From Phytohabitans suffuscus (GTDB lineage: Bacteria; Actinomycetota; Actinomycetes; Mycobacteriales; Micromonosporaceae): a stretch of 64,000 bases of DNA. Under the pieces are notes generated by a model. That model ran no database searches. It saw only the letters and a program-made list of their open reading frames with translations, and was not told the DNA's origin. The stretch covers positions 8,308,320 to 8,372,319 of the forward strand of contig NZ_AP022871.1 of assembly GCF_011764565.1 (NCBI RefSeq), read 5' to 3'. Positions 44,122-51,127 of the stretch are shown here, piece after piece. Each line of letters begins with the position of its first letter. The stretch's first letter is position 1. A program made the position numbers and the translations under genes.

Positions 44122-45198
44122 ATGGCGCAGCGCAGCTACCGCACCGCGATCGTCGGCACCGGGGGCATAGCCGGGGCCCACGCGCGGGCCGTGCGGGACT
44201 CGGGCCGGGGCCGCCTCGTCGCGGCCGTCGACGTCGACACCGACCGGGCGCGCGCGTTCGCCGCGGAGTGGGACGTGCCGCGGGTGTCCGCGAGCCTGAG
44301 CGAGGTGCTGCGCGCCGAAGACCTCGACCTGGTGCACGTCTGCACGCCGCCCGGCACCCACGCCGGCCTCGCCGGGCAGTGCCTGGCCGCCGGCGTCACC
44401 GCGCTCGTCGAGAAGCCGCCGGTCGTCTCCCTGGCCGAGCTCGACGGGCTGGTCGACGCCGAGCGCGGCTCGGGCGCGTCCGTCGCGACGGTGTTCCAGC
44501 AACGCTTCGGGCCCGGCGCCGGGCGGCTGCGGCGGATGGCCGCGGCGGGCGACCTCGGCCGCCCGCTCGTCGCCACCTGCCTCACGCAGTGGTACCGCGA
44601 CGACGCCTACTTCGCGGTCCCGTGGCGCGGCTCCTGGCGGAGCGAGGGCGGCGGGCCGACGATGGGGCACGGCATCCACCAGTTCGACCTGCTGCTGTCG
44701 GTGCTCGGGCCGTGGCGCGAGGTCACCGCCGTCGCCGCCCGCCAGGCCCGGCGGGTCGACACCGAGGACGTCTCGATGGCGCTGGTCACGTTCGAGAACG
44801 GCGCGGTCGCCACGGTCGTCAACTCGGTGCTGTCGCCGCGGCAGGTGACCGCGCTCCGGTTCGACTACGAGCACGCCACGGTGGAGCTGGAGCACCTGTA
44901 CAGCTACACCGACGCGGACTGGCGGGTCACGCCGGCACCCGGGCACGAGGCGGTGGCGGCCCGGTGGGCGGCCGCCCCGGTGCCCGGCGGCAGCGGCCAC
45001 AGTGGACAGCTCGCGGCCGTGTACCGCGCGCTCGACGACGGCGAGCCGCCACCGGTGACGCTCGCCGGCACCCGCCCGACGGTCGAGTTCGTCGCCGCGC
45101 TGTACGCCTCCGCCTTCACCGGCGAGCGGGTGCGCGCGGGGGCGGTGCCGCCCGCGTTCGCGGCCCGGATGGACGGGACGGGCCCGCCGTGGCGCTGA
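44122..45198 (+). CDS. Gfo/Idh/MocA family NAD(P)-dependent oxidoreductase
   Basis: 358 residues. Rossmann start RTAIVGTGGIAGAHARAVRD, then VHVCTPPGTHAGLAGQCLAAGV and the conserved ALVEKPPVVSLAELDGLV (EKP motif). The C-terminal substrate domain includes GGPTMGHGIHQFDLLLSVLG, whose His and Asp fit the catalytic positions. Enzymes of this family oxidise or reduce sugars and sugar derivatives such as inositol, glucose or keto-sugars. First gene of a three-gene run with DUF6807 and cupin proteins (10-base and 4-base overlaps). Confidence 0.9.
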   Translation: MAQRSYRTAIVGTGGIAGAHARAVRDSGRGRLVAAVDVDTDRARAFAAEWDVPRVSASLSEVLRAEDLDLVHVCTPPGTHAGLAGQCLAAGVTALVEKPPVVSLAELDGLVDAERGSGASVATVFQQRFGPGAGRLRRMAAAGDLGRPLVATCLTQWYRDDAYFAVPWRGSWRSEGGGPTMGHGIHQFDLLLSVLGPWREVTAVAARQARRVDTEDVSMALVTFENGAVATVVNSVLSPRQVTALRFDYEHATVELEHLYSYTDADWRVTPAPGHEAVAARWAAAPVPGGSGHSGQLAAVYRALDDGEPPPVTLAGTRPTVEFVAALYASAFTGERVRAGAVPPAFAARMDGTGPPWR

Positions 45199-46085
45199 GG
45201 GCACACCACGACGCCGGCCGGTCCGTGACGCTCACCGCCGGCAACGTCGACCTCCTCACGTACGTGTACGCGCCGGACACGCCCACCCTGGAGTCGCCCA
45301 AGCCCTACCTGCACCCGGTGCGCACGCTCGCCGGCGACGTGGTGACCGCGTTCCGCCCCGACGACCACGTCTGGCACAAGGGCATCGCCTGGTCGCTGCC
45401 GCACGTGGGGGAGCACAACTTCTGGGGCGGACCCACCTATGTGGACGGCCGGTACGTCCAGCTCGCCAACAACGGCAGCGCCGCGCACCGGGAGATGACC
45501 GCGCTCGCCGCCGGCGCCGACCGGGCCGAGGTCGCGCACCGGCTCGCCTGGACCGCCGAGGGCGGGCAGCCGGTCTTCGAGGAGCGGCGCGGCCTCACCG
45601 TGACCGTGCTCGACGGCCGCACCTGGGCGCTGGTCTTCACCACCGAGCTGACCAACGTCGCGGGCCGCACGCTCGACCTCGGCTCGCCCACCACCAAGGG
45701 CCGGCCGAACGCCGGGTACGGCGGCCTGTTCTGGCGCGGCCCCCGCTCGTTCACCGGCGGCACGGTGCAGTCGCCGCTGCGCGCCGGCGCCGGCGGCGAC
45801 CTGCGCGGCACGCGGGCCGAGTGGCTCGCGTACCGCAGCGGCGGCGGGCGCGGCTCCACCATCGTGATGCTCGACGACCCGGCCAACCCGCGGCACCCGA
45901 CGCCGTGGTTCGCCCGCAGCGAGGAGTTCGCCTGCCTCTGCCCGGCGCCGTTCTTCCACGAGGAGCTGGCGGTGCCGCACGGACAGCGCGTCGCCTTCCG
46001 GTACGCGGTCCTGGTCGCGGCCGGCGACCGCGGCGACGAGGGCACCCGCAAGCTCGCCGAGCGCGGCCGGTCGGTGCTGTCGTGA
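45189..46085 (+). CDS. DUF6807 (PmoA-like) protein
   Basis: 298 residues. GTG 45189 overlaps the preceding gene by 10 bases. Typical segments are PYLHPVRTLAGDVVTAFRPD, DHVWHKGIAWSLPHVGEHNF and GYGGLFWRGPRSF, with several His/Asp residues, and ALVFTTELTNVAGRTLDLGS. The family is often found beside Gfo/Idh/MocA oxidoreductases in bacterial sugar loci; its biochemical role is not known to me. No signal peptide, so it acts inside the cell. Confidence 0.8.
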   Translation: MALRAHHDAGRSVTLTAGNVDLLTYVYAPDTPTLESPKPYLHPVRTLAGDVVTAFRPDDHVWHKGIAWSLPHVGEHNFWGGPTYVDGRYVQLANNGSAAHREMTALAAGADRAEVAHRLAWTAEGGQPVFEERRGLTVTVLDGRTWALVFTTELTNVAGRTLDLGSPTTKGRPNAGYGGLFWRGPRSFTGGTVQSPLRAGAGGDLRGTRAEWLAYRSGGGRGSTIVMLDDPANPRHPTPWFARSEEFACLCPAPFFHEELAVPHGQRVAFRYAVLVAAGDRGDEGTRKLAERGRSVLS

Positions 46086-46794
46086 GCGTGCCGGCGTTCC
46101 CCGGCGCCACCTCGGTCAGCCGGCTCTCCGTCTACACCGGACGGTGCGCGGACGGCCTGGAGGGCGGCACCCCGCACGTGCACACCGCCTCCACCGAGGC
46201 GTACGTGGTGACCGGCGGCACCGGCGCCCTGCAGACCGTGTCCCGCACCGGCTTCGGCCAGACCCCGCTGCGCGCCGGTACCACCGTGTGGTTCACGCCC
46301 GGCACCATCCACCGCGCGGTCAACGACGGCGGCCTGGAGGTCGTGGTGGTGATGTCCAACGCCGGCCTGCCGGAGGCGGGCGACGCGGTGATGACGTTCC
46401 CGCCCGAGGTGCTCGCCGACCCGGACGCCTACCGCGCCGCGGCCACCCTCCCGGCGGACGGCGTCGAGGCGGCCGTCGCGGCCCGGCGCGACCTCGCCGT
46501 CGAGGGCTTCCTGCGGATCGCGGACGCGCTGCGCGCCGGCGATTCCGGGCCGCTGGAACGCTTCTACGCCAGCGCGGTCGCCCTGGTCCGCCCGGCGGTG
46601 CCCGGCTGGCGGCGGACCTGGGACGGTACCGTCGCCCGGGAGACCCGCCGCACCGCCGCCGTCCTGGACGCCCTGGAGCGCGGCGACCCGGCCCACCTCG
46701 GCGAGGCCACCGTGCTGCGGGCACCGGACGGCGCCCGCTGGGGCATGTGCGGCCGCCTCACCACCCACGACACCTCCCACCCACCGTCCGGTAG
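46082..46794 (+). CDS. cupin-domain protein (frameshift near 46770)
   Basis: 237 residues after adding one C near 46770-46780, giving a TAG at 46792-46794 (ending DTSHPTVR). GTG 46082 overlaps the DUF6807 stop (GTGA). The cupin barrel occupies residues 1-110, with GGTPHVHTASTEAYVVTGGTG (His metal ligands and Glu) and TTVWFTPGTIHRAVNDGG (second His). The C-terminal ~110 residues form a separate helical domain. Likely a metal-dependent enzyme or sugar-binding partner of the two preceding genes. The break falls at the very end and is probably a sequencing error. Confidence 0.8.
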
Positions 46795-46817
46795 CCCCGA
46801 CCGGGCACGATGGGTTC

Positions 46818-47285
46818 GTGGAGAAGATCGAGATCAGGCGGGTCGGCTACCTCGACCCGGACGCGCAGGCGCTGGTCGAGGCGACCATGGCCGACCTGCG
46901 CGAGCGGTACGGCGACGGCGACGGCACCCCGGTCGACCCGGCCGACTTCGAGCCGCCGCGGGGCGCGTTCCTCGTCGCCTATCTCGACGGCGCACCGGTC
47001 GCCTCCGGCGCCTGGCGCGCCCACGGCACGGACGGCGCGACCGCCGAGGTCAAGCGCATGTTCACCGCCGCGCACGCCCGCGGCCGCGGCATCGCACGGG
47101 CGGTGCTGGCCGAGGTCGAACGCACCGCCCACGAGCACGGGCGGCGCCGCATGGTCCTGGAGACCGGCAGCCGCCAGCCCGAGGCGATCCGGCTCTACCA
47201 GGCCTGCGGATACCGGCGGATCCCCGACTTCGGCTTCTACCGCGACGCGCCGGACGTCCGCTCCTTCGGCAAAGACCTCACCTAG
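46818..47285 (+). CDS. GNAT-family N-acetyltransferase
   Basis: 155 residues. GTG 46818 gives VEKIEIRRVGYLDPDAQALV; the acetyl-CoA binding motif is KRMFTAAHARGRGIARAVLA (R-x-x-G-x-G/A) and the C-terminal motif is GSRQPEAIRLYQACGYRRIP. Cytosolic acetyltransferase of unknown substrate. It follows the cupin gene by 23 bases, so it may be co-transcribed with the sugar operon. A long repeat-bearing gap follows. Confidence 0.9.
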   Translation: MEKIEIRRVGYLDPDAQALVEATMADLRERYGDGDGTPVDPADFEPPRGAFLVAYLDGAPVASGAWRAHGTDGATAEVKRMFTAAHARGRGIARAVLAEVERTAHEHGRRRMVLETGSRQPEAIRLYQACGYRRIPDFGFYRDAPDVRSFGKDLT

Positions 47286-47367
47286 AGACCTTCCCGCGGT
47301 TGGGGTTGCGGGCCTGTCCACGCCGGTCGGTCCGCCGGCGTTCAACCCCGGATCTGGATCTGAGCTG

Positions 47368-47419
47368 CCGCGATGTCCGCGGTGGTCCGGACCGTCGCTC
47401 CCGCGGCCTCACCCTCCGC
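47368..47419. repeat. 52-bp GGTCCGGACC element, inverted copy
   Basis: The reverse complement matches 38211-38262 with three differences over 52 bases. Core palindrome GGTCCGGACC (47385-47394 region). Confidence 0.85.
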
Positions 47420-47584
47420 GGTCCGACCGTCGAGGGCTCGGATCACGCCGCTGTCGCGGCGGTGTCTCCTTGATCGGCGCGGGTGGAGTGCGTCGCGCGG
47501 CGTCCGTGTCGAGTCGTTGCCCCTCCACGACTCTGCTGGCCAATTTGGGGCGGGGCTCATGACCTGTGGAAATGTCCGTCTAAA

Positions 47585-48077
47585 GAGCTTTCGCGGTCAG
47601 GGTCGAGCGGATGGCGAGGCGGCCGGGGTCGCGCGTGCGGCGGTGTCGCGGCCGAAGTCGCCTGGTTTGTCATCGTTGGTCAGCTGATCGTGGACGGCGG
47701 TTGCCCCCGTGGGGACGGCTCGCGTCCGTGATCGGCCGGGACCGATCCCTCGGGCCCTGCGCCGGGCGGGCAAATCGGGCGGAAAGCGGCCGGCGCCGGC
47801 TCGGGGAGCGACCGGGCGGCTTCCGGCTCGTCCCCACTGGCTGGCTGAGGCCCACGATCACCCAGACGAGGAGAACAAACCGGGCGAATTCGGCGCCTGC
47901 ACTCGAATGCGCGGCTCCCGGCAACAGATCGTGGTATGAAACTGCCCCCAGAGGGGCGGATCCGTACCACGATCACTGAAACCGACCCCCAGTCTCCACA
48001 TCGGCGCGGACAGACCAGCGGAAAGCGCAGAGGCCACTGTGGACAGACCCGAACCCTGACCCCGGAAGGTCTCCAGC
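47585..48077. repeat. dispersed intergenic repeat, copy B
   Basis: It aligns with copy C (61074-61545) over about 490 bases and with copy A. Shared landmarks: GAGCTTTCGCGGTCAGGG at the start, a CTCGGGCCCTG stretch, CTCGGGGAGCGACCGG, AGGAGAACAAACCGGGCGAA, the GATCGTGGTA hairpin (47927-47974) and a final CACTGTGGACAGACCC. Confidence 0.85.
47927..47974. repeat. GATCGTGGTA hairpin (copy B)
   Basis: Perfect arms 47927-47936 and 47965-47974, interior CTGCCCCCAGAGGGGCGG. Confidence 0.9.
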
Positions 48078-48140
48078 GATCTTCCGGGGCCCGCCCCCTC
48101 TTTCCCGTGATCGACGCTTCGGGATCAACCCCAAGACGCG

Positions 48141-48188
48141 GATCGTGGTACACAGTTGCCCCTCCAGCGGCAGCCAGGTACCACGATC
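48141..48188. repeat. GATCGTGGTA hairpin (extra copy)
   Basis: The same arms 48141-48150 and 48179-48188, with a different interior (TTGCCCCTCCAGCGGCAG). It lies about 64 bases past the end of copy B, so the hairpin can exist outside the long repeat. Confidence 0.85.
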
Positions 48189-48534
48189 TGCCCAGAGCCA
48201 GCCAACAGCGAACGCCGCCACAACCCGAACCGCCACACAGACCTCGACCCCGACCGGCTACGTGTCCGCAGGTCACAGCAGTCCTCGAATTCGCCAGCAG
48301 AGTCCTGGAGGGCAACGGGTCGCCACGGACGGTCCGGGCTGTCGCCGATCGAGGGATCCGGATCGGGGCGGGCCGAAACCCAACCCCCGAAAGCGGCGCG
48401 GCCCCTGCGCGGTGGCCGGGTCGGTGGACCGGAAGGCGGGCGGGCGCCGGCCGTCCCCGCTGTTCACCTCGGAGCGGGCCCGGTCGCCGCCGATCGCCGC
48501 CGGGGTGCCGTCTTTTCGGCGGAGGCGTCGCCGG

Positions 48535-49518
48535 TCAGGATCGCGGCCTCGGTGGGCAGGTGGAAACAGATGCCGCCGCCGCGGGACCCGGTGTCGGGGT
48601 GCCCTCGTCGCGCAGGGGCGGCCCGGAGCGGGCGTTGTCGTGTATGGACAGTCGCTGGAGGATGTTGCCGCGGAGGCCGCCGCCGCGGGCGCGGGCGCGC
48701 TGGTCGCGGTCTCCACCGCCGGCCGCGAGTCCGTGCGCCGGCGCGACCGGTACGGGCGGCGCGGGCGCCCCCGGCAGCAGCCGCTCCACCGGCACCAGGC
48801 CGTGCCGGTGGCCGGCGCAGCGGGCGCAGTCGCGGGTGTGCCGGACCAGCCGCTTGCGCCACAGGGGAGTGGCGCCGCCGTTCCAGCCGCGCAGCTGGCC
48901 GGCGAGCTCGGGGCAGCGCGGGCGCGCGCCGAGCGCCCGGACCACGGCGCGGGCCGCCTCGACGCGCTCGCGCAGGCGCTGCAGGCGTACCGCGGCGTGC
49001 CGGGGGGCGACCGCGAGGGCGCCGGCCACCTGCGCCCGGGTGAGCTGGCCGGCCACCTCCCGCCACCAGAGCGCGAGCAGTTGCCGGTCGGCGTCGTCGA
49101 GCCAGCGGGCGGCCTGGGCCAGCTCGCGCCGCTGCCCGGCCAGGGTGAGGGCGCTGAGCGCGGCGTCGGCGAAGTCGGCGCGCGGGTCGGGCAGGTCGGC
49201 CGGGGCGTCCCGTAGCCGCAGCAGGCTGCGCCGGCGGTCGCGCAGGTGGCGCTGCACCTGCCGGTACGCGATCGTCACCGCCCAGGCGCGGAACCGGTCC
49301 GGCTCGCGCAGGCCGGGCAGGCCACGCATGATCTTGATCATCGTGTCCTGTACCAGGTCGTCGACGTCCGCGTGGCCGCCGAGGGCGCGGCCGACCACGT
49401 GGTAGAGCACCGGCAGGTGGCCGGCGACGAGCCGGTCGAGCGCCTCGCGGTCGCCGGCCCGCGCGCGCACCACCAGGGCGGTGACGTCGGGGGCGGCCTC
49501 GATCTCACTCTGCGTCAT
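48535..49518 (-). CDS. ECF-type RNA polymerase sigma factor with C-terminal zinc-binding extension
   Basis: 327 residues as read; ATG 49518. Region 2 contains GHADVDDLVQDTMIKIMRGL and FRAWAVTIAYRQVQRHLRDR; region 4 contains LARALAVAP-like AQVAGALAVAPRHAAVRLQR. After region 4, CPELAGQL and VRHTRDCARCAGHRHG form an H-x3-C-x2-C anti-sigma-type zinc motif fused to the sigma factor. The last ~80 residues are low-complexity and may be in the wrong frame; two other frames are also open near 48450-48720, so the true C-terminus is uncertain. Divergent from the pectate lyase gene; it may control the nearby secreted enzymes. Confidence 0.8.
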   Translation of the reverse strand: MTQSEIEAAPDVTALVVRARAGDREALDRLVAGHLPVLYHVVGRALGGHADVDDLVQDTMIKIMRGLPGLREPDRFRAWAVTIAYRQVQRHLRDRRRSLLRLRDAPADLPDPRADFADAALSALTLAGQRRELAQAARWLDDADRQLLALWWREVAGQLTRAQVAGALAVAPRHAAVRLQRLRERVEAARAVVRALGARPRCPELAGQLRGWNGGATPLWRKRLVRHTRDCARCAGHRHGLVPVERLLPGAPAPPVPVAPAHGLAAGGGDRDQRARARGGGLRGNILQRLSIHDNARSGPPLRDEGTPTPGPAAAASVSTCPPRPRS

Positions 49519-49743
49519 AGCTGCACTGCTCACTGTCGATCGCCCGGGGCCGGGACCGATCGTGACACAACGACGTATGTAAGTAAAGACAACCAACTAT
49601 CTCTTGCATTGTCCCTGAGGTAAGCGTATTCCTGTACGCAGATCGAAGGTTTTGGCTGTCTACTCGTGTACCAGAGCGTCTACCACGGGTGCCGTCACCT
49701 CCCGCGGCCACCTCGCGCACCGTGACCACAGAGGAGTCCCACG
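49519..49743. promoter_or_regulatory. divergent promoter region, AT-rich
   Basis: 225 bases between the sigma-factor start (-) and the pectate lyase start (+). The segment 49560-49680 is unusually AT-rich for this DNA (GTATGTAAGTAAAGACAACC and similar), and probably holds promoters for both genes. No exact -35/-10 pair is claimed. Confidence 0.5.
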
Positions 49744-51015
49744 ATGACCCAACCAAGACGCACCGGCAGCCGGCGCCGCCTGGCGCTCGTCGCCGGTGCG
49801 ACCGCCCTCGCCGCCGCCGGTGCGATCACCACCGTCGGCATCACCACGGCGTCGGCGGCGACCGTCAGCACCAGCGTCAACTACGTGTTCGTCAACCGGC
49901 ACAGCGGCAAGGCGATGGACCTGTACAACTGGGCCACCAACGACGGTGCCCCGATCGTGCAGTTCACCCGCAACGACCTCGCCGTCCAGCAGTGGCGCTT
50001 CGTCGACGCCGGGAGCGGCTATTACAAGATCAGGTCGGCGCACAGCGGCAAGGTGCTCGAACTGCCGAACGCCACCGACGGCGCCCGCCTCGTGCAGATG
50101 ACCGACAACAACAACACCCGCCAGCACTTCCGGCTCGCCGACTCCGACAGCGGGTACGTGCGGTTCATCAGCCGGCACAGCAACAAGGCGCTCGACCTGT
50201 GGGAGTGGTCCACGGCCGACGGCGCGCCGATCGCCCAGTTCACCGACCTGAACGGGTGGAACCAGCAGTGGCAGCTGATCAACGTGGGCGGGGGCAGCAC
50301 ACCGCCGCCGCCGACCACCGGCCCGCCGCCGTCCGGCAGCTGGCCGACGCCGACCGGGCAGGTCTCGGTGAACGGCACGATCCAGGTCCCGGCCAGCGGC
50401 CTGGACGGCGGGATGCGCCGCTACTGCTGCATCGGTGACGGCGGGCAGGAGGAGAGCCAGGACCCGATGTTCAGCCTCGCCGCGGGCGCCACGCTGTCCA
50501 ACGTGATCATCGGTGCCCCGGCCGGCGACGGCGTGCACTGCGCCGGCCCCTGCACGCTGCGCAACGTGTGGTGGGAGGACGTGGGCGAGGACGCGGCCAC
50601 GTTCCGGGGCAGCGGCTCGCCGAGCTTCCTGGTCGACGGCGGCGGCGCGCGCAGCGCCAGCGACAAGGTCTTCCAGCACAACGGCGCGGGCACGCTGACC
50701 ATCCAGAACTTCCAGGCCAGCAACTTCGGCACGTTCTACCGCTCCTGCGGCAACTGCTCCACCCAGTACGGGCGCAACGTGGTCATCCGCAACGTGACCC
50801 TGACCCGGCCGGGCAGCACGATCGCCGGCATCAACACCAACTACGGCGACACCGCCCGGTTCAGCGGGATCACGATCGTCAACGACTCGTCGCGGGCGAT
50901 GGTGATCTGCCGCAAGTACCGGGGCAACAACAGCGGCGACGAGCCGACCCAGGTCGGCACCGGCGCGGACAGCACCAACTGCTTCTACGCCACGTCGGAC
51001 ATCACGTACCGCTAG
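49744..51015 (+). CDS. secreted pectate lyase (PL3-like) with N-terminal ricin-type lectin domain
   Basis: 423 residues. Signal peptide 1-39 (LALVAGATALAAAGAITTVG core, ASAA end). A ricin B/CBM13-like domain (about 45-175) shows repeated QW motifs, for example LAVQQWRFVDAGSG and NQQWQLINVGGG. A Pro/Thr linker (182-200) joins a C-terminal right-handed beta-helix of polysaccharide lyase family 3 type: GTIQVPASGLDGGMRRY, DGVHCAGPCTLRNVWWEDVG and DTARFSGITIVNDSS. PL3 enzymes cleave de-esterified pectin by beta-elimination outside the cell. Divergent from the ECF sigma factor. Confidence 0.9.
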   Translation: MTQPRRTGSRRRLALVAGATALAAAGAITTVGITTASAATVSTSVNYVFVNRHSGKAMDLYNWATNDGAPIVQFTRNDLAVQQWRFVDAGSGYYKIRSAHSGKVLELPNATDGARLVQMTDNNNTRQHFRLADSDSGYVRFISRHSNKALDLWEWSTADGAPIAQFTDLNGWNQQWQLINVGGGSTPPPPTTGPPPSGSWPTPTGQVSVNGTIQVPASGLDGGMRRYCCIGDGGQEESQDPMFSLAAGATLSNVIIGAPAGDGVHCAGPCTLRNVWWEDVGEDAATFRGSGSPSFLVDGGGARSASDKVFQHNGAGTLTIQNFQASNFGTFYRSCGNCSTQYGRNVVIRNVTLTRPGSTIAGINTNYGDTARFSGITIVNDSSRAMVICRKYRGNNSGDEPTQVGTGADSTNCFYATSDITYR

Positions 51016-51040
51016 GCGCCGACGCATCGGCATCCACCGA

Positions 51041-51070
51041 TTGACAAAGTTTATCGATCCAACTTATTGT
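51041..51070 (+). promoter_or_regulatory. sigma70-type promoter of the GH5/CBM2 cellulase
   Basis: TTGACA at 51041-51046 and TATTGT at 51065-51070, separated by 18 bases, in an AT-rich patch 58 bases before the ATG. It is a near-consensus promoter, rare for this genome's intergenic DNA. Confidence 0.65.
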
Positions 51071-51127
51071 TCACGGCGCGCGCGGGTGGCGCCCGGCCCC
51101 CGCGCCGCCGTGACCTGGAGGGCACCT

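Larger units (their letters stand above)
47286..48534. other. 1249-bp gap with dispersed repeat copy B and GGTCCGGACC element
   Basis: No gene. It holds the 52-bp element (47368-47419), dispersed repeat copy B (47585-48077) and a second GATCGTGG hairpin (48141-48188). The part 48190-48534 may contain the true 3' end of the sigma-factor gene, whose C-terminus is uncertain. Confidence 0.75.
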
